Shown here: one piece after another, positions 52,088 through 60,130 of the stretch
Layout: every line of letters starts with the position of its first letter
Position numbering within the stretch: the first letter of the stretch is position 1
Origin: Holophagales bacterium
GTDB taxonomy: Bacteria; Acidobacteriota; Thermoanaerobaculia; UBA5066
DNA length: 64,000 bases
Assembly: GCA_016716705.1 (NCBI GenBank)
Contig: JADJVF010000010.1
Span: 1-64,000 of the forward strand
Direction: 5' to 3'
Notes under the pieces: model-generated
Databases searched by the model: none
What the model was told of the DNA's origin: nothing
Seen by the model: the letters and a program-made list of their open reading frames with translations, nothing else
Program-made: the position numbers and the translations under genes

Positions 52088-53176
52088 TCAGGATCGCACG
52101 GATGGGGGCGGAACGCGCAGGAGTCGACCGGGCGTCTCGCGCCCCTTCAGCTGGCCGCACGCCGCCGCCGCTCCGAGGCCCTTGGACCAGCGGACGGTGA
52201 CGTCGACGCCCGACGAGGCGAGGTGGCTCCCGAACGCGTCGACGGACTCCCGCGACGGGCGGGAGAGGCCGGGAAGCCACTCGGCCGACTCGTTGAGCGG
52301 GATGAGGTTCACCTTCGACGGGACGCGCTTCACGAGACGGGCGAGCGCGCGCGCCTCCGCGGGAGAGTCGTTCACGCCGGCGATCAGGACGACCTCGAAC
52401 GTGATCCGCCGGCCCGGCTCGAGCGGCCACTCCTCGAGCGCCGCGAAGAGCTCCTCGACCGGCCACTGCGCGTTGATCGGCATCAGCTTCGTGCGAAGGG
52501 CGTTCCCGGCCGCGGTGAGCGAGACGGCGAGGTTCGGCCGGTGATCTCTTCGGGCGAGCTCGCGGATCCCGGGGACGACGCCCGCCGTCGAGACGGTCGT
52601 CCTCCGTGGCGAGACCTCGGCCTCGAGCAGGTCGAGCGTGCGGGAGACCTGGGCCAGGTTGAGCAGCGGCTCGCCCATCCCCATGAAGACGACGTTCGCC
52701 TCGCGCGGCCCGAAGCCCTTTTCGCGCGCGACGACGAGGTACTGGCCGAGGATCTCTCCTGCCGTCAGGTTCCGCCCGGCCCCGAGCCGCCCCGTCACGC
52801 AGAAGGCGCAGTTCACGGCACAACCCGCCTGCGAGGAGACGCAGACCGTCACCCGCTCCGAGCTCCCGGAGGCCCGGTGCCGGGGGGCCGGAATGTAGAC
52901 CGCCTCCACTTTCGCGCCGTCCGCGAGGCGGAAGAGGAACTTTTCCGCACCGTCCTCCGACGGCGTCCGTGCTTCCACTTCCGGCAACCCGATCGTGAAA
53001 CGCTCCTCGAGCGCGGCGCGGACCCCTGAAGGGAGGTCCGTCATCGCGTCGAAGCCGGCGGCACGGCGTTCCGTCATCCAGCGCATCACCTGCGCGGCGC
53101 GGAACCGCTGGGCCGCGACCGGGGCGATCGCCTGCGCGAGCTCCGGGAGGGACAGGCCGAGGAGGGGGGGCTTCAG
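52088..53176 (-). CDS. rlmN: RlmN-type 23S rRNA (adenine-2503-C2) methyltransferase, probable CTG start
   Basis: Radical SAM methyltransferase with the cluster motif in CVSSQAGCAVNCAFCVTG (CxxxCxxC) and VVFMGMGEPLLNL, NLAVSLTAA, FEVVLIAGVNDS, then AACGQLKG with the conserved methyl-carrying cysteine near the C-terminus. The first plausible standard start (GTG 53089) would remove the N-terminal helices. The frame is open upstream to a CTG at 53176 that overlaps the preceding stop as CTGA, and the added residues LSLPELAQAIAPVAAQRFRAAQ read like the RlmN N-terminus. From there it is 362 residues, normal for the family. It methylates 23S rRNA and possibly tRNA. Confidence 0.92.
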   Translation of the reverse strand: MKPPLLGLSLPELAQAIAPVAAQRFRAAQVMRWMTERRAAGFDAMTDLPSGVRAALEERFTIGLPEVEARTPSEDGAEKFLFRLADGAKVEAVYIPAPRHRASGSSERVTVCVSSQAGCAVNCAFCVTGRLGAGRNLTAGEILGQYLVVAREKGFGPREANVVFMGMGEPLLNLAQVSRTLDLLEAEVSPRRTTVSTAGVVPGIRELARRDHRPNLAVSLTAAGNALRTKLMPINAQWPVEELFAALEEWPLEPGRRITFEVVLIAGVNDSPAEARALARLVKRVPSKVNLIPLNESAEWLPGLSRPSRESVDAFGSHLASSGVDVTVRWSKGLGAAAACGQLKGRETPGRLLRVPPPSVRS

Positions 53177-53562
53177 GGTCGTTTCGCGACGGTCGAGCGG
53201 AGCGAGACCGTCGTCCCGGGCCGGCGCCGGCCCCGCGGCGCGCGGGGCGCGCGCGTCGGGTCGATGCCGACCGAGCGGAGGAAGTGAAGGTCCTTCACGT
53301 CGATCCTGAACGCCGTCCCCTCGTTCTCCTCCGTCTCGACGCTCCGCGCCGGACCCCCGCGACGGATGGAGGGGAGCGTGGCCCGGGCCTTTCGCTCGCG
53401 GCCTTCGAGCGCGACCGTCGCGTCGAGGACGAGGTAGGGCTCGCTCCCCTCCTCGCGGATCCGCTGCAGGATCTCGTGGACGCGCGCCGACGAGGAGACC
53501 GCCTCGTTCAGGGCGTTCCCCAGCTCGCGGAGCGCGTCGCGGGTTCTCTCGTCGAGAGCCAT
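53173..53562 (-). CDS. small unknown protein upstream of rlmN
   Basis: 129 residues from ATG 53562. Helical N-terminus (LDERTRDALRELGNALNEAVSSSARVHEILQRIREEG), then PYLVLDATVALEGRERKARATLPSIRR and FRIDVKDLHFLRSVGIDPTRAPR, then an arginine-rich tail. No family recognised. The stop TGA overlaps the proposed CTG start of rlmN by three bases, so it is probably co-translated. A TAGAGT box lies seven bases upstream of its start. Confidence 0.75.
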   Translation of the reverse strand: MALDERTRDALRELGNALNEAVSSSARVHEILQRIREEGSEPYLVLDATVALEGRERKARATLPSIRRGGPARSVETEENEGTAFRIDVKDLHFLRSVGIDPTRAPRAPRGRRRPGTTVSLRSTVAKRP

Positions 53563-53569
53563 CGCCGCG

Positions 53570-53575
53570 ACTCTA
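53570..53575 (-). promoter_or_regulatory. TAGAGT box 7 bases before the 53562 gene
   Basis: TAGAGT on the reverse strand, seven bases before ATG 53562. Another case of the window's TAnnnT-short-gap-start pattern; it would drive the small gene and rlmN. Confidence 0.35.
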
Positions 53576-53609
53576 GTTCCCCGGATCGGCACGCGTCAAT
53601 CCGCGCGAA

Positions 53610-54512
53610 TCAATCGGAGACGCGGTCGAAGCGCCGGTCGAGGAGACGCGTGAGGACTGCGCGCACCTTGCGCGGCGTCGACAGCGCGATGCGGCGCCGC
53701 AGCGTGTCGAGCGGGTGTGCGAGGACCTCGCGCGCGACCTCCGCGTAGATGCCTCCCATCATCGTCACGGCGAAGCGGCACTCGCGGTCGACGAGCTCCT
53801 TCACCGGCTCGGCCGCGCGGAAGAGCCCGATCGCGCGCCGCGCCTCGAAGCGGACGACCTCGGCGAGGGCGGGAGTCCCGCGCAGCGCGAGGAGATCCGC
53901 CTCCCGCGCGCCGAAACGCTCGAGGTCCTCGAGCGGGAGGTAGACGCGGCCGCGCGAGACGTCCTCGCCGACGTCGCGCACGATGTTCGTCAGCTGCAGC
54001 GCCGTCGCCAGCTCCCGGCCCCGCGCCTCGGCGGTCTCGTCGCCGAGGCCGCCGAAGATCGCGAGGGAGATCGTCGAGATGGTGGAGGCCACGAGGTCGC
54101 AGTAACCGAGGAGCTCCTCGAACGTCGCGTAGCGCGACGTCACGAGGTCCTGGCGGCAACCGGCGAGGAGCCCCTCGAACGCGACCTTCGGAACGGGGAA
54201 TCGCGGCAGCGCCTCGGCGAGCGCGATCCCCGCCGCGCTCGAGGGCCGGCCCCCGTAGACGGCGTCGAGCTCCCTCGCCCACGCGTCGAGGCGCTCCGGT
54301 GCGCCCGCCGGGTCTCCCTCGTCGACGGCGTCGTCGGCCGCGCGGCACCAGGCGTAGGCCGCGTAGACGGCCTGACGCCTCTCCTTCGGGAGGAAGCGGA
54401 AGCCGACGGAGAAGTTCGCGCCGGCCTTGTGCGTGAGGCTGCGGTTCGCGCGGTGGGCCGCCAGAAGGTCGGGGGCGCTCTGCCCGGCCCGCCCGGTCGC
54501 GGCGGCGGTCAC
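53610..54512 (-). CDS. squalene/phytoene synthase family prenyltransferase
   Basis: 300 residues from GTG 54512. Trans-isoprenyl diphosphate synthase with both aspartate-rich motifs: WCRAADDAVDEGD (DxxDE) and LTNIVRDVGEDVSRGRVYLP (DxxxD), plus LTHKAGANFSVGFRFLP and FGGLGDET. It condenses two prenyl diphosphates head to head. It may be HpnC/HpnD-like or a phytoene synthase; no crtI or hopanoid cyclase is visible nearby to decide. It overlaps the flavoprotein gene by four bases (GTGA), so the two are co-translated. Confidence 0.92.
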   Translation of the reverse strand: MTAAATGRAGQSAPDLLAAHRANRSLTHKAGANFSVGFRFLPKERRQAVYAAYAWCRAADDAVDEGDPAGAPERLDAWARELDAVYGGRPSSAAGIALAEALPRFPVPKVAFEGLLAGCRQDLVTSRYATFEELLGYCDLVASTISTISLAIFGGLGDETAEARGRELATALQLTNIVRDVGEDVSRGRVYLPLEDLERFGAREADLLALRGTPALAEVVRFEARRAIGLFRAAEPVKELVDRECRFAVTMMGGIYAEVAREVLAHPLDTLRRRIALSTPRKVRAVLTRLLDRRFDRVSD

Positions 54513-55644
54513 CCGATCCTCCCGAGCTCCGGCGCGCGGATCTCACGTTCCCGCGCACGGCACCAGTGGGGAGGGAGCCGGTGCGCGCAGAGCCCGCGGT
54601 TCTTCCACAGCGCCTCGACGAGCGGCGCGAGCGCGAGGCGGACGGCGCCGGGCCGGTAGAACGCGGAGAGGACCGTGCGGAAGTCCATCCTCGTGGCGAA
54701 ACGCGCGAAGAGGGAAAGCCCGAAGGCGCCCCCCGCTTCGTAGAGGTAGCGGTTGACGAGCGAGACGCGCTGCCGCCGACCGAAGCGCTCGCGCGCGAGC
54801 GCGGAGAAGTCGCGCCCCGTCAGCAGCGCATCGGCGGCGAGCGCTCCGGAGGAGATCGCGTAGCGCATCCCGAGGCCGAAGAGGTAGTCCTGGAACGCCC
54901 CCGCCTCCCCGGCCGCCGGCCGCCCGTCGCGCCGCGGCTCGGGGGCGAGGGCGAAGTTCATGAAGGAGTAGGCGTCGCGCGGCCCTTCCACGGGAATCTC
55001 GTCGACGGAGAGGAGCTTCTCCTTCGCCTTCTCGAAGTAGCGGTCGATGCCGCCGAGGTCGCGGACGATCGCGCAGCCGAACGTCCCGCGCCCGCCGACG
55101 GTGAAGAGATAGGCGTAGCCGCCGGGGGCGACCGAGGGGTCGTAGAGGACGCGGACGCGGGTCGTCCCGTCCGTCTCGAACGCGGTCTCGCGGGCGAGGC
55201 CGTCGGGCGTCTGCGGCCCCGTCGCGACGAGGTCGGCGGAAGAGGGCTCGAGCCGCGAGCGGAACCGGACCTCGGCCCCGGCCTCGAGCGCTCCCGCCAG
55301 GAGCGTCGTGTCGAGCGTCCCCTCGCCCGGACCCCGCGTGACGAACCAGGCGTACGGCTCCTTCGAGGCGATCCGGAAGCGCCGCATCTTCGCGTCGAAG
55401 AACTCGGCGGCCGTCACCGGGATCCACGCCGGGGCGGGAGACCGAGCCGCGCGAACATGGCCGGGACGGTCTCGCTGCGGTCGGACGCGTCCTCGATCAC
55501 CTGCAGGTCCCCGACGAAACGGGCCCCGACGGTCGCGTTCTTCTCGTGGACGACGACCGTCCGCCCGGCCCGCGCGAGGAGGGTCGCGGCGGCGAGCCCG
55601 GCGGGGCCGGCGCCGGCGATGGCGAGAGGGAGCGAGGCGTTCAC
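54509..55644 (-). CDS. geranylgeranyl-reductase-like FAD-dependent oxidoreductase (one frameshift)
   Basis: About 378 residues when joined. N-terminal FAD-binding motif PLAIAGAGPAGLAAATLLARAG, then VVVHEKNATVGARFVGDLQVI, followed by the shift near 55430 (a missing C in a run after LPP) into WIPVTAAEFFDAKMRRFRI. The C-terminal half has EAGAEVRFRSRLEPS, VAPGGYAYLFTVGGRGTFGCAIV and the DALLTGRDFSALARERFGRR segment, as in geranylgeranyl reductase and related flavoprotein reductases. Starts at GTG 55644. Paired with the synthase gene, it may reduce the double bonds of an isoprenoid product. Confidence 0.82.
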
Positions 55645-55802
55645 GCGAGACGGGCATTATTGCGGATCGCGCGGGGGACGCTGCGCCTCTGGGGAGGGCG
55701 TCCGGCGACCGGCCCCACGGGAATCCGTCGATCGACCCGGACCCCGGGCCGTGGCAATCCCTCTCTCCGGACTAAACTCCGTGGCTTTTGGAAAGGTCCT
55801 TC

Positions 55803-58385
55803 ATGCGTTTCGACTCTCTCCGCCCCCGACTCGAGCCCTTTCTCCTCCGCGTGGAGCGCCCCGGGCGCTACCTCCCCCTGGAACGGAACGTCGTCCGCAA
55901 GGACCTTCCGTCCTCGGACGTCACGCTCTGCCTCGCCTTCCCCGACGCCTACGAGATCGGGATGAGCCACACGGGAACGAGGATCCTCTACGAGATCGTC
56001 AACCGCCGGGAGGGTTTCGCCTGCGAGCGGAGCTACGCCCCGTGGGTCGACCTCGAGGAGGTGATGCGGAGGGAGGCGATCCCGCTCTTCTCCATCGAGT
56101 CGTGCGCGCCCGTGCGCGACTTCGACGTCGTCGGCTTCTCCCTCCAGAGCGAGCTGAACTACACGAACGTCCCGAACATGCTCGACCTCGCGGGGATCCC
56201 GGTCCTCGCGGCCGACCGCGGCGACGCCGACCCGGTCGTCATCGGCGGCGGCCCCTGCGTCGCCAACCCCGAGCCCGTGGCCGACTTCTTCGACGTCTTC
56301 CTGATCGGCGACGCCGAGGAAGCGCTCGGCGTCTTCCTCGACACCGTGAAGTCGACCAGAGGCCGTCCTCGCCGCGAGCGGCTCCTCGCCTTCGCGGCCT
56401 GTCCCGGCATCTACGTCCCATCCCTCTACGACGTCGTCTACGACGGGCCCGACGGGAACGGAGCCGCCGTCGCCTCGTACACGCCGAACGCGCCCGGGGT
56501 CCCCGAGCGGGCGAAACGGGTCTGGGTGGAGAAGCTCGACCCTTCGGTCTACCCCGCGAAACCGATGGTCTCGTCCGTCGACATCGTCCAGGACCGCCTC
56601 GGCCTCGAGATCATGCGCGGCTGCACGCAGGGCTGCCGCTTCTGCCAGGCGGGCTACTGGTACCGCCCCGTCCGCGAGCTCGACCCCGCCGACGTCGCCC
56701 GGATGACGAAGGCCTTCATCGACGAGGCGGGATGGTCCGAGGTCGGCCTCCTCTCGCTCTCCTCGGCCGACTACTCGCAGATCGAGCCGCTCGTGGCGTG
56801 CCTCGCGCCCGAGCTGGCGAAGACGAAGGTCTCCATCTCGCTCCCGTCGCTGCGCGCCGAGGCGTTCTCGGTCGCCCTCGCCGACGCCGTCTCCGAGGTC
56901 CGCAAGTCGGGCTTCACCTTCGCGCCCGAGACCGGCTCCGACCGCCTTCGGCGCGTCATCAACAAGACCTTCACGAACGACGACATGGTGAAGGCCGCGG
57001 GCGTCGCCTTCGAGCGCGGCTGGGACCTCATCAAGGTCTACACGATGATCGGCCTCCCCTCCGAGACGACGGCCGACCTCGACGAGCTCGTCACGCTCGT
57101 GGCGAACATCCTGGCCGAGGGGCGGAAGAAGGGCGTGCGGGCCACGGTCCACGTCTCCATCGGCTCGTACGTCCCGAAGAGCTTCACGCCCTTCCAGTGG
57201 TCCGCGTTCGACGGCGTGGAGCAGCTGAGCGAGAAGCTCGTCTACCTGAGGGAGAAGTTCCGCCCCGTCCGGGGAGCCAAGCTGAAGTGGCACGAGCCGA
57301 AGGAGGCCGAGATCGAGGCGATGCTCTCGCTCGGCGACCGGCGGATGTCGAAGGCCCTCCTGGAGGTCTGGAAGCGGGGCGGCAGGTTCGACGGCTGGTC
57401 GGAGCACTTCTCCTGGGAACGCTGGACCGAGGCGCTCGAGGCCGCCGGGATCCCGAAGGAGCGGCACCTGCGCCAGAAGGACCTCAAGGAGACGCTCCCC
57501 TGGGACGTCGTCGACGCGTCGATCCGCAAGCCGTTCCTCGTCGTCGAGTGGAAGAAGGCCCTCCAGGAGATGGCGACCGACGACTGCAAGTGGGGACGCT
57601 GCACCGCCTGCGGCGTCCCCGGCAACGGCGAGGACACCGTCCTCGCGAACGGGATGCCGGAAGGGTTCACGTTCGCGCTGCCGTCCCTTTCCCAGGTCGC
57701 GGCGGCCCCCGCCAGCGCGGGAGTTGCGGCGGGCGTCACCGACGCCCGCGACGAGGGGCGCGGCTCGGCCTACGCCGACAAGGCGAAGGGGGCGGCCTAC
57801 CGGATGAAGGCGACGCCCGACCTCCTCCCGCTCCGCGAGCGGCGCAGGCACCGCGGCGGGGCGAGCGAGAGCGCGGCGATTTCGAAGACGTGGCGCGTCT
57901 CCTTCGAGAAGCTCGGCGACGCCCGCTACCTCTCGCACCGCAACGTCATGGACATCCTCGAGCGGGCCTTCCGGGCCGCGCGCGTCCCGGTCCGCTACAC
58001 CGAGGGCTTCAACCCGCACATCCGGCTTTCGATGGGGCCGGCGCTCCCGCTCGGCCAGGAGTCGCGTCACGAGCTCTTCGACCTCGACGTCGTCGACACC
58101 CTCGCGCCGGAGTTCCTCGCCGCCGTCAACGACCGCCTCCCTCCGGGAATGAGGCTCCTCGGCTGGAACGAGCTTCCCGCCGGCGCCCGCTCGCTCGGCA
58201 AGGCCGCGACCGAGGCCGTCTACCGCTTCACGCTCCCGAACGGCGAGGAGCTGACGCAGCGCCTGCCCCTGTCGGGCGAGGGCGCCACGACGCCGAAGCG
58301 CTTCATCGAGACGACGTGGGGGCTCGCCGCCGAGGACCAGCACGCCATCCGCGTCGTCCGCGAGGAGACGGTCCTGACGCGCTGA
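55803..58385 (+). CDS. TIGR03960-type B12-binding-like radical SAM protein with C-terminal DUF2344
   Basis: 860 residues from ATG 55803 (an in-frame TTG lies five codons earlier). N-terminal region: ERNVVRKDLPSSDVTLCLAFPDAYEIGMSHTG, B12-binding-like segment (VVGFSLQSELNYTNVPNML, DPVVIGGGPCVANPE). The radical SAM core has MRGCTQGCRFCQAGYWYRP (cluster Cys at about 272-279), then TFAPETGSDRLRRVINKTF. At about 700-830 is DUF2344: WRVSFEKLGDARYLSHRNVMDILERAFRAARVPVRYTEGFNPHIRLS. The two parts are separate genes in some bacteria. The enzyme class is uncharacterised; a role in tRNA or ribosome modification is only a guess. Followed after 20 bases by the pterin enzyme gene. Confidence 0.93.
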   Translation: MRFDSLRPRLEPFLLRVERPGRYLPLERNVVRKDLPSSDVTLCLAFPDAYEIGMSHTGTRILYEIVNRREGFACERSYAPWVDLEEVMRREAIPLFSIESCAPVRDFDVVGFSLQSELNYTNVPNMLDLAGIPVLAADRGDADPVVIGGGPCVANPEPVADFFDVFLIGDAEEALGVFLDTVKSTRGRPRRERLLAFAACPGIYVPSLYDVVYDGPDGNGAAVASYTPNAPGVPERAKRVWVEKLDPSVYPAKPMVSSVDIVQDRLGLEIMRGCTQGCRFCQAGYWYRPVRELDPADVARMTKAFIDEAGWSEVGLLSLSSADYSQIEPLVACLAPELAKTKVSISLPSLRAEAFSVALADAVSEVRKSGFTFAPETGSDRLRRVINKTFTNDDMVKAAGVAFERGWDLIKVYTMIGLPSETTADLDELVTLVANILAEGRKKGVRATVHVSIGSYVPKSFTPFQWSAFDGVEQLSEKLVYLREKFRPVRGAKLKWHEPKEAEIEAMLSLGDRRMSKALLEVWKRGGRFDGWSEHFSWERWTEALEAAGIPKERHLRQKDLKETLPWDVVDASIRKPFLVVEWKKALQEMATDDCKWGRCTACGVPGNGEDTVLANGMPEGFTFALPSLSQVAAAPASAGVAAGVTDARDEGRGSAYADKAKGAAYRMKATPDLLPLRERRRHRGGASESAAISKTWRVSFEKLGDARYLSHRNVMDILERAFRAARVPVRYTEGFNPHIRLSMGPALPLGQESRHELFDLDVVDTLAPEFLAAVNDRLPPGMRLLGWNELPAGARSLGKAATEAVYRFTLPNGEELTQRLPLSGEGATTPKRFIETTWGLAAEDQHAIRVVREETVLTR

Positions 58386-58405
58386 GCGCGCCGACCGGAG
58401 GCCTC

Positions 58406-58780
58406 ATGCCGTTCACCATCCGCTGCCACGCAACCTTCGAGGCCGCGCACCACCTCCGCGACTACGTGGGCGGGCCGGAGCCGGTCCACGGTCACTCCTG
58501 GAAGATCGAGGTCGGGCTCGCGGTCGACGCACTCGGCCCCTACGACCTCTCGGTCGACTTCGTCCCGACCGAGAGGCTCGTGCGGGAGCTCGCCGCGCGC
58601 CTCCACGACCACGACATCAACACGGTGCCCCCGTTCGACGTCAGGAACCCGACCGCCGAGAACGTCGCGCTCTGGGTCGCCGACGAGGTCCGCGCCTCGG
58701 GCCACCTGAGGGACGGGGCTCGGCTCGAGGAAGTGACGGTCTGGGAGGGACCGAGGAACTCGGTGACCTGGCGCCCCTGA
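58406..58780 (+). CDS. 6-pyruvoyl-tetrahydropterin synthase-like protein, PTPS-III type
   Basis: 124 residues from ATG 58406. Zinc-binding histidines in FEAAHHLRDY and VHGHSWKIEV, and the end TVWEGPRNSVTW. Queuosine-type QueD and classical PTPS have a catalytic cysteine before the HGH (CxxxHGH). Here the segment reads PEPVHGHSW, so glutamate takes that place as ExxHGH, the motif of PTPS-III enzymes that replace dihydroneopterin aldolase (FolB) in folate synthesis. Function in folate rather than queuosine is therefore likely. Same direction as, and 20 bases after, the radical SAM gene. Confidence 0.88.
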   Translation: MPFTIRCHATFEAAHHLRDYVGGPEPVHGHSWKIEVGLAVDALGPYDLSVDFVPTERLVRELAARLHDHDINTVPPFDVRNPTAENVALWVADEVRASGHLRDGARLEEVTVWEGPRNSVTWRP

Positions 58781-58851
58781 ACGCCCCCACGCCGCGCCCG
58801 CCCGTCAGGGTCCATCGACAACCGGGATCCGGGAATCGAGAATCCCGCCAC

Positions 58852-60087
58852 ATGCCGACCTCCGAGAAGCACCCCCTCTCGCAGATCCTCAACCTGACCG
58901 TTCTCGTCGCCTCTCTCGGCTACTTCGTCGACATGTTCGACCTGCTCCTCTTTCCCATCGTGCGGCAGCCCAGCCTCACGGACCTGGGAATCCCCCCCGG
59001 GGACGCGCAGGTCTCGGCCACGTTCCTCCTGCTCAACTCCCAGATGGTCGGCATGCTGCTCGGCGGGATCTTCTGGGGCGTCCTCGGCGACAAGAAGGGG
59101 CGCCTCTCCACTCTCTTCGGGAGCATCGCGCTCTACTCCGTGGCGAACATCGCGAACGCGTTCGTGGACGGGATCCCGGCCTACGCCGCCTGGCGCTTCC
59201 TGGCGGGCCTCGGCCTCGCGGGCGAGCTGGGCGCGGCGGTGACGCTGGTGAGCGAGATCCTCCCGAAGAACCTGAGGGCCTACGGCACCGCCATCGTCGC
59301 GGCCGTGGGGATCTTCGGGACGGTGACCGCCAGCCTCGTGGGCAAGTACCTCCCCTGGCGCGCCGCCTACCTCGTCGGGGGCGGCCTCGGCCTCCTCCTC
59401 CTCGTCACGCGCTTCAGCCTCCGCGAGAGCGGCATGTTCCGGAACCTCGGCGAGCAGGAGGGCGTGACGCGCGGGGACTTCCTGAGCCTCTTCACCTCCC
59501 GCGAGCGCTTCTTCCGCTACCTGCGCTGCATCCTCATCGGCCTGCCGACGTGGTTCGTCGTGGCGATCCTCATCACCTCCGCGCCCGAGTTCGCCCCGAA
59601 GATCGGCGTGACGGGCCCCGTGACCGCGGGCACCGCCGTGGCCTTCTGCTACAGCGGCATCACGCTGGGGAGTCTCGCCTCGGGCATCCTCAGCCAGGCC
59701 TGGGGAAGCCGCCGGAAAGTCGTCCTCGTCTTCATCATGGGGACGCTGGCCGGTGTCGCCGTCTACCTCACGGTCCGCGGGCTCACACCGGCGCTCTTCT
59801 ACGCTCTCGCGGGCTACCTCGGGCTCGCCACGGGCTACTGGGCCGTCTTCGTCACCATCGCCGCGGAGCAGTTCGGCACGAACCTCCGCGCCACCGTGGC
59901 CACCACCGTTCCGAACTTCGTCCGGGGGGCGGTCCCGCTCATCACGGGGAGCTTCATCCTCCTCCGCGACCGTCTCGGCTACATCGGCAGCGCCTGGACG
60001 GTGGGCCTCGTCTGCATCGCACTGGCGCTGTTCTCACTGTGGGGCATGGCCGAGACGGCGGGACGGGACCTGGACTTCCTGGAATGA
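58852..60087 (+). CDS. MFS transporter, sugar/metabolite-proton symporter type
   Basis: 411 residues from ATG 58852, twelve membrane helices. The MFS loop 2-3 motif is present as GVLGDKKGRLSTLFGS, and WRFLAGLGLAGELGAAVTLVSEILP, RFSLRESGMFRN and VTIAAEQFGTNLRATVATTVPNF fit the metabolite:H+ symporter group. The aspartate in LGYFVDMFDLLLF is typical of proton-coupled members. Substrate not evident. A terminator follows directly. Confidence 0.92.
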   Translation: MPTSEKHPLSQILNLTVLVASLGYFVDMFDLLLFPIVRQPSLTDLGIPPGDAQVSATFLLLNSQMVGMLLGGIFWGVLGDKKGRLSTLFGSIALYSVANIANAFVDGIPAYAAWRFLAGLGLAGELGAAVTLVSEILPKNLRAYGTAIVAAVGIFGTVTASLVGKYLPWRAAYLVGGGLGLLLLVTRFSLRESGMFRNLGEQEGVTRGDFLSLFTSRERFFRYLRCILIGLPTWFVVAILITSAPEFAPKIGVTGPVTAGTAVAFCYSGITLGSLASGILSQAWGSRRKVVLVFIMGTLAGVAVYLTVRGLTPALFYALAGYLGLATGYWAVFVTIAAEQFGTNLRATVATTVPNFVRGAVPLITGSFILLRDRLGYIGSAWTVGLVCIALALFSLWGMAETAGRDLDFLE

Positions 60088-60125
60088 CCGCGGGCGGAGC
60101 AGGAACGCTCCGCCCGCGGGCGCGG
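60088..60125. terminator. terminator between the MFS gene and the Tes-like gene
   Basis: Perfect 13-bp stem CCGCGGGCGGAGC / GCTCCGCCCGCGG around AGGAAC, starting directly after the MFS stop codon and 6 bases before the reverse-strand stop. Serves both convergent genes. Confidence 0.75.
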
Positions 60126-60130
60126 TCTTC

